In this document: positions 7,120 through 15,237 of the stretch, piece after piece | Position numbering within the stretch: the stretch's first letter is position 1 | Layout: the number at the start of each line of letters is the position of its first letter | From: Roseovarius sp. MMSF_3281 | Lineage (GTDB): Bacteria; Pseudomonadota; Alphaproteobacteria; Rhodobacterales; Rhodobacteraceae | Direction: 5' to 3' | NCBI RefSeq assembly: GCF_030733685.1 | Contig: NZ_JASHIM010000016.1 | Span: 40,340 to 104,339, forward strand | DNA length: 64,000 bases | Made by a program: the position numbers and the translations under genes | The notes under the pieces: generated by a model | Database searches by the model: none | What the model was told of the DNA's origin: nothing | What the model saw: the letters and a program-made list of their open reading frames with translations, nothing else

Positions 7120-8998
7120 GTTCATCTCCTTTTGGCCGTAGCAAGGCAAATCCCGAACGCTGGAGGGACCACACCGCTATTATCAGGATCACGGCAATCG
7201 CGCTGAGTACGTGGTTAGGCGCAATCAGCAGGGCCGCGGCGAGCAACAGGATGCCTCGGCTGATCCAAGCAAGGGGGCGCCCGCCCAACCATCCGGTCAA
7301 GGTTATGGACAGGCAGATGATTGCAGCCGCCGAGCGCGACAAAACGATCAAAAGATCGGTCCATTCTCCTGCCCCCAGCAACACCGGATTGGCCACGAAG
7401 AGGAACGGGATCACGTAAACCGGGATACCCAGTGCAAAGGCGCGCCAACCAACGGCGGTGGAACTTGCCCCCGCGATGGGCGCTGCCGCGAAAGCCGCGA
7501 CCGCGACAGGCGGCGTGATTTGCCCAAGCACGGCGTAGTAGAAAACAAAAAGATGCGCCGCAAGCGGGTTGGCCCCGAGATCCACCAAGGCAGGTGCCAC
7601 AAGCGTGGCCTGGATGATGTAGGCAGGCGTGGTTGGCATCCCCATGCCGAAAACGAAAGCCGCAATCATGGCGAGGAACAGCGCGGCGTAAAGATTGCCA
7701 TTGGCAAAAGCGAGGACCAGGCTGCTGAAGCGGAAGCCAAGCCCCGAAATCTGCACGATACCGACAATGATCCCTGCCGAAGCGCAGGCAATGGCAACCG
7801 TCACGGCGGCGCGTGCGCCAAAGTTCAACCCGTTGGCCAGAACCTTTGGCGATACCCAGGTGGAGCGGCGCAGGTAGGGCGTGACCAAGGTGGCCAGCAC
7901 GCCATAGAAGGCCGAAAGGCTGGGAGTATAGCCCATCATGAGGAACGTCATGATGACCACAAGCGGCAAGAGAAAGGTCCAACCGGCCATGAATTCGCGC
8001 AGGGTGGCGCCACGTTCGCTGCGCTCCATCGGTTGCAAACCGTGCTTCAGGGCCTCCCAATGGACGGCGACGAAGAGCGAGGCGAAGAACAACACGGCAG
8101 GTAGTGCCGCTGCAGTGATAACTTCCTGGTAGCTGATGCCCAGAATCGCCGCCATCAGGAACGCTGCGGCCCCCATGATCGGCGGGGCGATCTGACCGCC
8201 GGTCGAAGCGACCGCTTCGACCGCACCGGCAAAGTTTTTCGGGTAGCCGAGCTTTTTCATCATCGGGATCGTAATGGCGCCGGTCGTGGCCACGTTGGCC
8301 ACGGAACTGCCGGACATCGTCCCCATGAGCGCGCTTGCCAGAACAGCCATCTTGGCAGGGCCGCCGCGGGTTGACCCCGTTGCGGCCTTGGTGACATTCA
8401 CGAAGAAATCACCGCCACCGATGACCTGCAACAGGGCGCCGAAGACCACGAACAGGAAAATGAAGTTCGTGGACACGCCCAAGGCGACACCGAAGATACC
8501 TTCGAAACTGAAATACATCTGATCGACGAATTCATTGATGCCGACCCCGCTGTGAGCCAGCGGCCGCAGGAAACCGATATGGCGCAGGTCAGGGCCAAAG
8601 AAGCCGTAAAGAATGAAAATCAAGCAAAGCGCCGAGATGGCCAAGCCCAAGGCACGCCTTGTCAGCTCCAGAACGACGACAACGGTTCCGAGGGCCACGA
8701 AAAGCTCCATCGGGGTTGCCGCGCGGGTCCAGGGCGGGCGCACCACGATGGAGGCATGAAAGACAATCAGGTAGCCCAAGCAGAAGACCGACAGGGCGAT
8801 AAGCCCCAGATCGACGGCCTTGCGTGCCCAGCCGCCTTTCATGCCGTAGACAAGGAACCCGATCACCAGGGCCAGCAGCAAATGCGTGCCGCGCACGATC
8901 AAATCCGGGAAAAGCGTAAGCGGTGAGGCCACCAGAAGGTGGAACAACGCCATCACCACAGCGAGGGTTGTCACCAATTTCTCCAGAGAAACGGACAT
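7112..8998 (-). CDS. TRAP transporter fused permease (DctQM type, TAXI class)
   Basis: 628 residues with about 16 hydrophobic segments: an N-terminal four-helix DctQ-like part fused to a DctM-like permease (PAKMAVLASALMGTMSGSSVANVATTGAITIP; GMGMPTTPAYIIQATLVAPAL). It imports an organic solute using an ion gradient together with a periplasmic TAXI binding protein, encoded just upstream. Start at MSVSLEKL, with AAAGG 10 bp before it; the longer frame upstream is unsupported. Substrate unknown. Confidence 0.93.
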   Translation of the reverse strand: MSVSLEKLVTTLAVVMALFHLLVASPLTLFPDLIVRGTHLLLALVIGFLVYGMKGGWARKAVDLGLIALSVFCLGYLIVFHASIVVRPPWTRAATPMELFVALGTVVVVLELTRRALGLAISALCLIFILYGFFGPDLRHIGFLRPLAHSGVGINEFVDQMYFSFEGIFGVALGVSTNFIFLFVVFGALLQVIGGGDFFVNVTKAATGSTRGGPAKMAVLASALMGTMSGSSVANVATTGAITIPMMKKLGYPKNFAGAVEAVASTGGQIAPPIMGAAAFLMAAILGISYQEVITAAALPAVLFFASLFVAVHWEALKHGLQPMERSERGATLREFMAGWTFLLPLVVIMTFLMMGYTPSLSAFYGVLATLVTPYLRRSTWVSPKVLANGLNFGARAAVTVAIACASAGIIVGIVQISGLGFRFSSLVLAFANGNLYAALFLAMIAAFVFGMGMPTTPAYIIQATLVAPALVDLGANPLAAHLFVFYYAVLGQITPPVAVAAFAAAPIAGASSTAVGWRAFALGIPVYVIPFLFVANPVLLGAGEWTDLLIVLSRSAAAIICLSITLTGWLGGRPLAWISRGILLLAAALLIAPNHVLSAIAVILIIAVWSLQRSGFALLRPKGDERD

Positions 8999-9117
8999 CG
9001 TTATACCTTTTCTGACAGGCAAGACCATCACCCTGCCGGAGTGCAGGAACAGGGGACCATTTGTTGGGGGTACGCGGGCAGGCACCGGGGCCGGTGCCTG
9101 CCCGCGTATTCATGCAG

Positions 9118-10128
9118 TTATTTCAGGCGTGCTTCATCCGTCGGGATATCTTGTTCGTCATAGAACTTGGCAGCGCCCGGGTGCATCGGAACGAACATGC
9201 CACGGCCGGCTGTATCCTTCTCGATATACTTCAAAAGCGCGTGGGTCTTTTGAAAGCGGTCGAGGTTGTTCCAGATCGCGGAGGTCACCCGGTAGGCTGT
9301 CTCGTCGGTCATGTCCTCGGAGGCGAAGAGGAACGTGGTTGTCCCCACCGACAAGGCAGGTTCGCTTTGACCCTGATAAAGGCCTTTTGGCAAGGTCACC
9401 TTCGAGAACCCTGCGCCATGCAGGTCGAGGTATTCCGACACGCGATCCTCATCCAGGGACAGGACGCGGATTTCACGGGCGGTTTCCGTCGCAAGCACGG
9501 TGGAATGCGGATAAAGGGCAACCCACATGACGGCGTCCAACTGCCCGTCGCGCAGTGCGTTCTGGGATTCCGACCAGCTTAGGTGATGCAGCTTGCCACC
9601 GTCTGTTTCGATATCCTCGATCGTCATGTCGTAGACAGACAGCAGGTTCTGGAATGCCAGCCACGATGTCTGACCGGGTTGTCCGGCGCTGATCTGGCGG
9701 CCGACAAGATCTTCGACCGATTGGATATCGGAATCGGCCGCAACCCAAATCTGGATGGCGCTTGGGAAAAAGCTCATCAAACCCCGAACGTTCTGAATCG
9801 GGTTTTCCGGGGTTGCCGGATCGCGCCCGGCCCAGGCATCTGCGGCATTGCTTGCCGAGGTGATGCCAAGGTCAACGTCCCCCGACGACACCCGCAGAAG
9901 GTTCGGGCCGGAGCCACCGGGTTGCACGCCGATGATGCTGTCGGAGAATTCACCCCGCAGCAGGTCACCCAACCCCGTCGCCACGACATTGAAGGTGCCC
10001 CCGCTTGGGCCACCACCGATGTTCAGGAAATCCGGGTCCTGGGCGAGGCTTGGCGTTGCGAAAGACAGCGTGGCAACGAGCGCCCCGCTTGCGGCAAGCA
10101 TGGTGCGTCTGAGAATCGAATTTTTCAT
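9118..10128 (-). CDS. TAXI-family TRAP solute-binding protein
   Basis: 336 residues. Sec signal peptide (MKNSILRRTMLAASGALVATLSFA, cleavage near SLA/QDP), then the family start FLNIGGGPSGGTFNVVATGLGDLL and the region NLLRVSSGDVDLGITSASNAADAW. It captures substrate in the periplasm and delivers it to the fused permease 119 bp downstream. A GGAG site precedes the ATG. TAXI proteins bind diverse solutes such as amino acids and dicarboxylates, so the ligand is not assigned. Confidence 0.93.
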   Translation of the reverse strand: MKNSILRRTMLAASGALVATLSFATPSLAQDPDFLNIGGGPSGGTFNVVATGLGDLLRGEFSDSIIGVQPGGSGPNLLRVSSGDVDLGITSASNAADAWAGRDPATPENPIQNVRGLMSFFPSAIQIWVAADSDIQSVEDLVGRQISAGQPGQTSWLAFQNLLSVYDMTIEDIETDGGKLHHLSWSESQNALRDGQLDAVMWVALYPHSTVLATETAREIRVLSLDEDRVSEYLDLHGAGFSKVTLPKGLYQGQSEPALSVGTTTFLFASEDMTDETAYRVTSAIWNNLDRFQKTHALLKYIEKDTAGRGMFVPMHPGAAKFYDEQDIPTDEARLK

Positions 10129-10274
10129 GGGTCTCCTCCAAGGTTTGATGAAAATCAGGGAGACACAGTTTTTTGTGACAGGCCAATCAAATTATGCGAA
10201 TTGCAGATTAAAAAGCCCCTTTTATAAGCAAACCAAATAAATGGATACGCGAATGATATATTCGCCGACAGCGT

Positions 10275-11177
10275 TCAACGCGCCCAATCCGGGCGCAGTG
10301 TTTCTTTCATATGTTCGACAAATCTTTGGGCTGCGGGGGATAGCGACCGCCCCTTGCGGGTGATCAACCCCAGTTCCCTGAACAATGGCGGGTCCAGCAA
10401 GGTCCGAAAGACAATGTCATTGTCGATCTGGGCCACGGTCATTTGCGGCAAGGCCGCGATGCCCAGGTTCGTCTTCAAGAGCGAGAGAACAGTCCCGATG
10501 TTCGAGACCTCGATCCACGGCGATTTAATGTTCTGGGGAACATCGGTGAGGGTATCGAGTATTGGCCTCAACCCCGTGTCCGAGGCAAAGGAGATGAACG
10601 GGTAACCCGAAAGCTCCTTCCAGGTGAGCGGGCCGCTTTCCCGGGCAAGGGAGTGCGCCTTGTGGACGACTGCGCCGAAGGGGTCACGCAACAAGGGATC
10701 GAATTGCAGGTTGGGATTGTGATTGGTGCGCCCGGCAACGCCAAGGTCGACCTCGCCCGTCGAGACACGTTCGCAAACGCCGCTGGAATTGTCATCACGC
10801 AGGGAAATGCGCGTGTTTGGAAACGCGGCCGAAAAGCTTTTGATTGTATTTGGCAAAACGGCGGTCGCCACCGACGGCAGCACCGCGACGGCGACGCTTC
10901 CTTGTGTGCCGTCCGCCGTGGCCTGGAAATCAGCCAGGGTTGCATCGAGATCTTCGAGGATTCGTTCGATTCCGGGCAGGAAATCCTTGCTTGCCTTTGT
11001 CAGCGACAAGACCTTTGTGGATCGGTCAAAAAGCTTGAAACCGACCTCGGCCTCCAATTGTTTGATGGCTGTCGTTACAGAGGGCTGTGACGTGTCGAGA
11101 AGTTCGGCGGCACGTGTGAACGAGCCTTCCCTTGAGACGGCGACAAAGGCCCGAAGTTGTGCAAGTGTGATCTTCAT
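10275..11177 (-). CDS. LysR-family transcriptional regulator
   Basis: 300 residues. N-terminal LysR helix-turn-helix (LRAFVAVSREGSFTRAAELLDTSQPSVTTAIKQLEAEVGFKLFDR) followed by a periplasmic-binding-like effector domain. Start at MKITLAQLR as in the family. It lies upstream of, and on the same strand as, the TAXI/TRAP/RidA genes, separated by an AT-rich 146-bp gap that probably holds their promoter, so it is the likely regulator of that uptake system (inference from position). Confidence 0.92.
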   Translation of the reverse strand: MKITLAQLRAFVAVSREGSFTRAAELLDTSQPSVTTAIKQLEAEVGFKLFDRSTKVLSLTKASKDFLPGIERILEDLDATLADFQATADGTQGSVAVAVLPSVATAVLPNTIKSFSAAFPNTRISLRDDNSSGVCERVSTGEVDLGVAGRTNHNPNLQFDPLLRDPFGAVVHKAHSLARESGPLTWKELSGYPFISFASDTGLRPILDTLTDVPQNIKSPWIEVSNIGTVLSLLKTNLGIAALPQMTVAQIDNDIVFRTLLDPPLFRELGLITRKGRSLSPAAQRFVEHMKETLRPDWAR

Positions 11178-11239
11178 TGTGGCTGCGGTGTCCAACCTGG
11201 TCTTGTCACGCCCATCCCGATTGTCACCCAAGGTTTTGT

Positions 11240-12043
11240 TCAGGCCTTGAGCCGATAGCCCCGGGCAAGCATGGCCCAGGCGACAAGGCAAATCGCAAGC
11301 GTCGAAAGGCAGCCGACCGCAAGGCCAAGCATGGGCGGGCTGTCCGACACCCCGATCATCCCATAGCGCGCGCCGTCGATCAGGTAGAAGATCGGGTTGA
11401 AATGCGTGATCGTGTTCAGCAAGGGCGGCAGCGCCTCGACCGAGTAGAACGTCCCCGACAGGAAGGCCAGCGGGGTGATGATGAAATTGGTGATCGCCGC
11501 CATTTGATCGAACTTGTTGGCGAAAATCCCGGCCACGATGCCAAGCCCGCCAAGGAAGGCCCCGCCAAGCGTGGCAAAGGCCAGCGCCAGAAGCGGATGC
11601 GCCGGGGTGATCCCAAGAACCACCCAGAGGCCGATCGCGATGGCCATTGCCACGAAAAGCCCGCGCCCGATGCCGCCCGCAAGGTAGCCCAGCACCATTT
11701 CGGCGGCACTGAGCGGGGGCATCAGGGTGTCGACGATATTGCCCTGCACCTTGGAGATCACGATCGACGAGGAGGTATTGGCAAAGGCGTTCTGGATCAC
11801 CGTCATCATGAGGATGCCCGGTGCAATGAAGGTGGTAAAGCTGACCCCCATGACATCGCCCCGGCGCGGGCCGATGGCTATCGAGAAGATCAGCATGAAA
11901 AGCCCCGCGGTGACGAGCGGTGCCAAGAGGGTTTGCGTCCAGACCGCGAGGAAGCGTTGCACCTCGCGGCCGGCCAAGGTGTAGAGGCCCAGCCAGTTCA
12001 CCCGCCCGAAGCGGCGTGTGCCCATATCGGTCGATTCGCTCAT
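11240..12043 (-). CDS. ABC-2 type transporter permease
   Basis: 267 residues, six predicted membrane segments, with the ABC-2 signature region (FTTFIAPGILMMTVIQNAFANTSSSIVISKVQGNIVDTLMPPLSAAEMVLGYLAGG). Family members export lipids, glycans or drugs with a separate ATPase. No ATP-binding gene is adjacent, so the partner must be encoded elsewhere. Start at MSESTDMG with an AAGGGCAGGG stretch upstream. Divergent from gcrA. Confidence 0.88.
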   Translation of the reverse strand: MSESTDMGTRRFGRVNWLGLYTLAGREVQRFLAVWTQTLLAPLVTAGLFMLIFSIAIGPRRGDVMGVSFTTFIAPGILMMTVIQNAFANTSSSIVISKVQGNIVDTLMPPLSAAEMVLGYLAGGIGRGLFVAMAIAIGLWVVLGITPAHPLLALAFATLGGAFLGGLGIVAGIFANKFDQMAAITNFIITPLAFLSGTFYSVEALPPLLNTITHFNPIFYLIDGARYGMIGVSDSPPMLGLAVGCLSTLAICLVAWAMLARGYRLKA

Positions 12044-12062
12044 GCCCTGCCCTTTCGCCTGT

Positions 12063-12101
12063 GATTCGATGCCTTGTAACTTACCCATGAGTGATTAGAA
12101 T
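12063..12101 (+). promoter_or_regulatory. gcrA promoter with an upstream GANTC site
   Basis: TTGTAA (12074-12079) and TAGAAT (12096-12101) are separated by 16 bp, a plausible sigma70 promoter ~68 bp before the gcrA ATG. A GATTC (CcrM-type GANTC) lies at 12063-12067, just upstream of the -35, and another at 12033-12037. Confidence 0.55.
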
Positions 12102-12168
12102 AGGCCCCCAGAGGATTTTTGCAGGGCGGCACCGGCGGGGGCCGCCTTTTGAGATAAGGAAACGGGCC

Positions 12169-12771
12169 ATGTCCTGGAGCGATGAACGCGTTGAACTGCT
12201 GAAAAAGATGTGGGGCGAGGGCCAGTCGGCCAGCCAGATCGCCAAGGAACTGGGCGGGGTGACCCGCAACGCGGTGATCGGCAAAGTGCATCGTCTGGGC
12301 CTGTCGAACCGCAATGGCTCGGGCGGGGCCGCGGCGGAAAGTGCAAAACCCAAACCCGCCGCGAAACCGGCGGCCAAGCCAAAGCCCAAGGCGGCGGCAA
12401 AACCGGCCCCGGCCCCCAAGGCCGAGACCGAGGCCGCCGCCAAGCCGACCGAGGAGGCCACGCCCGCGCCCGCCGCCCCGGCGAGCCGCGCCAAGCAGAT
12501 CATCCCGGCCGGGCAGCCCTTGCCGCCGCAACCCTCGGCCAATGAAATCGCCCCCGAGGCCCTTGCCAAGGTAAGCGAGGTCGAGAAGAAGGCCAAGAAA
12601 CTCAGCCTGATGGAATTGACCGAGCGGACCTGCAAATGGCCCGTGGGCGACCCCGCGACCGATGATTTCTGGTTTTGCGGTTTGCCGGTCCAATCGGGCA
12701 AGCCCTATTGCGAAGCGCATGTCGGCGTGGCCTTCCAACCGATGAGCAACCGGCGCGACCGCAAGCGGTAA
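12169..12771 (+). CDS. gcrA: GcrA cell cycle regulator
   Basis: 200 residues. The N-terminal DNA-binding segment WSDERVELLKKMWGEGQSASQIAKELGGVTRNAVIGKVHRLGL is diagnostic. A linker rich in Ala/Pro/Lys (about residues 50-125) leads to the C-terminal sigma70-contact domain (LTERTCKWPVGDP...FCGLPVQSGKPYCEAH). In alphaproteobacteria GcrA binds RNA polymerase with sigma70 and activates promoters carrying CcrM-methylated GANTC. Start at MSWSDERV with AAGGA upstream. It is followed by an intrinsic terminator. Confidence 0.96.
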   Translation: MSWSDERVELLKKMWGEGQSASQIAKELGGVTRNAVIGKVHRLGLSNRNGSGGAAAESAKPKPAAKPAAKPKPKAAAKPAPAPKAETEAAAKPTEEATPAPAAPASRAKQIIPAGQPLPPQPSANEIAPEALAKVSEVEKKAKKLSLMELTERTCKWPVGDPATDDFWFCGLPVQSGKPYCEAHVGVAFQPMSNRRDRKR

Positions 12772-12796
12772 CAGCGGTGTTGATATCCTATTGATG

Positions 12797-12821
12797 AAAG
12801 GGGCCAGGCTGGCCCCTTTTT
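12797..12821 (+). terminator. Intrinsic terminator of gcrA
   Basis: GGGGCCA (12800-12806) pairs with TGGCCCC (12810-12816) around GGC, with AAA on the 5' side and TTTTT on the 3' side. Confidence 0.9.
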
Positions 12822-12831
12822 CGATGGGCCC

Positions 12832-12989
12832 AAAGCGTTTCGCGACATGCAGCCCAGGTGAATCTCCGCTAGCCTAAAGCGTTCCGCCTTTAACCTGATG
12901 CATCAGCGAAAGGCGGAACGCGTGCAACGATTGAGCGGAGCACTGCGTTTCGCGAGAATCTGTGATTCAGGTTTTTCGCGAAACGCTTT
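12832..12989. repeat. Composite inverted repeat with terminal AAAGCGTTTCGCGA arms
   Basis: Outer arms AAAGCGTTTCGCGA (12832-12845) and TCGCGAAACGCTTT (12976-12989) are exact inverted copies. Inside are two further hairpins: a perfect 13-bp stem 12879-12891/12909-12921 whose loop holds the palindrome CTGATGCATCAG, and an 11-bp stem 12945-12955/12976-12986 whose loop holds GAATC-TGT-GATTC. There is no coding sequence. It resembles a non-autonomous (MITE- or REP-like) intergenic element. Confidence 0.75.
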
Positions 12990-13049
12990 AGCAAGAGGAT
13001 TGCAAATCCACTCCGGCCCCTTTCTTCTGGCCCGAAATATCCTGGGGGA

Positions 13050-13125
13050 GGTTGAAAATCCCATTTTCAACCGGGGGCAAAGCCCCCATTGGGCGCGCAT
13101 AAGCGCGCTTATCCTGCGCGGCGCA
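13050..13125. repeat. Run of four tandem hairpins before the asmA 3' end
   Basis: Consecutive perfect stem-loops: 13050-13072 (10-bp stem, 3-nt loop), 13073-13087 (GGGGGC-AAA-GCCCCC), 13093-13108 (GCGCGC-ATAA-GCGCGC) and 13115-13125 (TGCGC-G-GCGCA). Together with the composite repeat they fill the gene-free stretch 12772-13151; nothing else is seen there. Confidence 0.7.
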
Positions 13126-13151
13126 GCCGCTCCTTTTAAAGGCGGCACGCT

Positions 13152-15134
13152 TTAGTCGAAGAGTTTAAGCAGTTCGTCCTTCAGGGCATCTTCGGCACGG
13201 TTCTTGATGGCATCCTCGACCGATTGCCCCTCTTCGCGCGTGACACCCAGTTCCTTTTCAAGGGCGCGGTTCACTTCCTCTTCGGCCTTGGCCTCCAGTT
13301 CCTTGCGCTCCTCGCGCACGCGCTGTTCCAGCTTTTCCTTTTCTTCCTTGAGGTTCAGGTCGATGGCTTTTTCCAGGTCGGGGGTAATGCGCGGATTGGC
13401 CCATGGGCCGCGGATGCGCACCGGGATGGCAAGGCCGCGGCGGTTTTCGCCTTCCAGAAGCACCGGCGTGACCAGGTAATCGATGTCCTGTGCGCCAAGG
13501 CCGATGCGCCCCTCGCCCTCGGCCTTGGCGAGGGGCAGGGTCATCAACAGGTCGTCGTTGCGCAGGTTGCCGTCTTGCATTGTGAAACTGGCGCCAAGGC
13601 TGTCGAACACGGTCGTGCCGCCGGTGCCATCGCCCGAGCGCATCAGGCGATCAAGGTCGATGCCCGAGATCACCCCGCGCCCGGTTTTGATGGCGCCATC
13701 GCCGGAAAGGCTGTTCATGATGGCATGCAGCGAATTGCCGACACCGAGGAATTGCAAATCGCCATCGGCCTTGGCAGAAAAACGCGAGACATCGATGGCA
13801 TCGGCAAGGAAGGTTTCAAGGTCGATCCCGCGTGCTGCCATGTCCCCGCCGACCGACAGGCCAGAACGGTTGTTCATCACGAATTGCCCGGTGATCATCC
13901 CGTCGTAGGCCTGCAATTCGCGCAGTTCAAAGACCATGCGCGCGCGGTCCAGTGTCATCAGGGTGCGGGTTTTGCCGATTTTGAAATCGCCCAGGTCGAC
14001 ACTATCGGCGACAAGGGCAATCTCGCCGTCGGCCAGCGCCAGTGCGCCCGCGTCAATCGGGGTTTTGGGCCAGCCCGAGGCACTGCCAGTCTCGCCCGCG
14101 GCCCCGGCCGCGCCATCGTCGGCCGATAGCCCGCGCAGGTCCAGCGCGCCGGCGTTGAGTTGTGCGTTGAAACGGGGTTTGTCGCCGCCCAGCATGACGT
14201 CGGCCGCGCCGGTCAGGCGGTTGTTGTCAAGGGTGAGCGCGGTTTCACGCAGCGACAGGCGCAAGTCTTCGGTCAAGGTCACATCGGTCTGTGCCGCGAT
14301 GGCCCGCCCCAACCCCTTGGGCATATCGGGCGCGGCGAGGCCAAGCGCGGCCATGAAACGCGAGGTGCTGTCGAGATCGGCCGTAACACGGCCTGCCACC
14401 TGTGGCTGCACGCCTGCGCGGCCTGCGAATGACACCTTGCCGCCCGGCGCCGTCACCGCCACTTCAAGTGCCGAAACGCCCCCGGCGATGAAATTGCCCA
14501 CCTTGTCCAGATGGCCGGAAACTTGCACCGCCTGCCCGGCGGGGCGCAGGGTGGCGTCGAACGTGGCGGTGCCTTGGTACTCGGGCCAGCGCAGGTCGAA
14601 ATCCATGCCCGGCATGGCGATACGTTCGCCGGTGCCGTGATCGACATAGGTCAGGTCGGCATCGGTGATCAGCGCGCGATCCAGCGTCAGGGCCAGTGGG
14701 TTTGAGGGGGCGGCGGCAGTTTCGCCTTGGCCGGAGGGGGCCACGCCCTCGACCCCGATTTCCCAGTTCACCGCGCCATTGGCGGCGCGTTCCAGCAGGA
14801 TCTTGGGGCCAACGGCCTCAAGCCCGGTGATACGGATATCGCCGCCGAAAAGCGCTTGCGGCTCGACCCCGATCTTGAGGCTTTGGGCGGTGAACATCGG
14901 CCCACCCTCGGACCACGGCGCATTCTCCACGGTGACTTGCCCGGTTGAGATGCCAAGCACGGGGTAAAAGCTGACCGTGGTATCGCCCTGCATCGACACC
15001 TCGCGGCCGGTGAGCGACGAGATTTGATCGGCGGCGATGCGGGCGATCCTGTCGCCCGGCAACATGAGGATCGAGACAACCGCAACAATGGCCAGCACGA
15101 CCACCAGCCCCACAAGACGCAACACCCACCGCAT
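13152..15134 (-). CDS. AsmA family protein
   Basis: 660 residues. An N-terminal membrane anchor (VLRLVGLVVVLAIVAVVSILML) is followed by the AsmA N-terminal domain (RIAADQISSLTGREVSMQGDTTVSFYPVLGIS) and the conserved C-terminal AsmA region (SLSGDGAIKTGRGVISGIDLDRLMRSGDG). The last ~60 residues are a charged, coiled-coil-like tail (KEEKEKLEQRVREERKELEA). AsmA-like proteins are large periplasmic proteins linked to phospholipid transport to the outer membrane. Start at MRWVLR because AAGGGG lies 6 bp upstream; an ATG five codons earlier is possible. Divergent from rimO. Confidence 0.9.
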   Translation of the reverse strand: MRWVLRLVGLVVVLAIVAVVSILMLPGDRIARIAADQISSLTGREVSMQGDTTVSFYPVLGISTGQVTVENAPWSEGGPMFTAQSLKIGVEPQALFGGDIRITGLEAVGPKILLERAANGAVNWEIGVEGVAPSGQGETAAAPSNPLALTLDRALITDADLTYVDHGTGERIAMPGMDFDLRWPEYQGTATFDATLRPAGQAVQVSGHLDKVGNFIAGGVSALEVAVTAPGGKVSFAGRAGVQPQVAGRVTADLDSTSRFMAALGLAAPDMPKGLGRAIAAQTDVTLTEDLRLSLRETALTLDNNRLTGAADVMLGGDKPRFNAQLNAGALDLRGLSADDGAAGAAGETGSASGWPKTPIDAGALALADGEIALVADSVDLGDFKIGKTRTLMTLDRARMVFELRELQAYDGMITGQFVMNNRSGLSVGGDMAARGIDLETFLADAIDVSRFSAKADGDLQFLGVGNSLHAIMNSLSGDGAIKTGRGVISGIDLDRLMRSGDGTGGTTVFDSLGASFTMQDGNLRNDDLLMTLPLAKAEGEGRIGLGAQDIDYLVTPVLLEGENRRGLAIPVRIRGPWANPRITPDLEKAIDLNLKEEKEKLEQRVREERKELEAKAEEEVNRALEKELGVTREEGQSVEDAIKNRAEDALKDELLKLFD

Positions 15135-15237
15135 GACAGACCCCTTCATTGCAATGACCAAGATGTAAGCGGGCAGGCCCCAAGCAACAACCGGTTTTCC
15201 CTTCCCGCAGCCTTTCCAAGCGTCTATATGCGCCTGC

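Noticed and set aside
11177..12064. 295-codon frame on the plus strand opposite the ABC-2 permease
   Set aside because: Antisense shadow with no family features; the permease has clear ABC-2 motifs and a good start.
12840..13130. Possible CRISPR array in the hairpin-rich gap after gcrA
   Set aside because: The repeats are inverted and of unequal length, without regularly spaced direct repeats or unique spacers.
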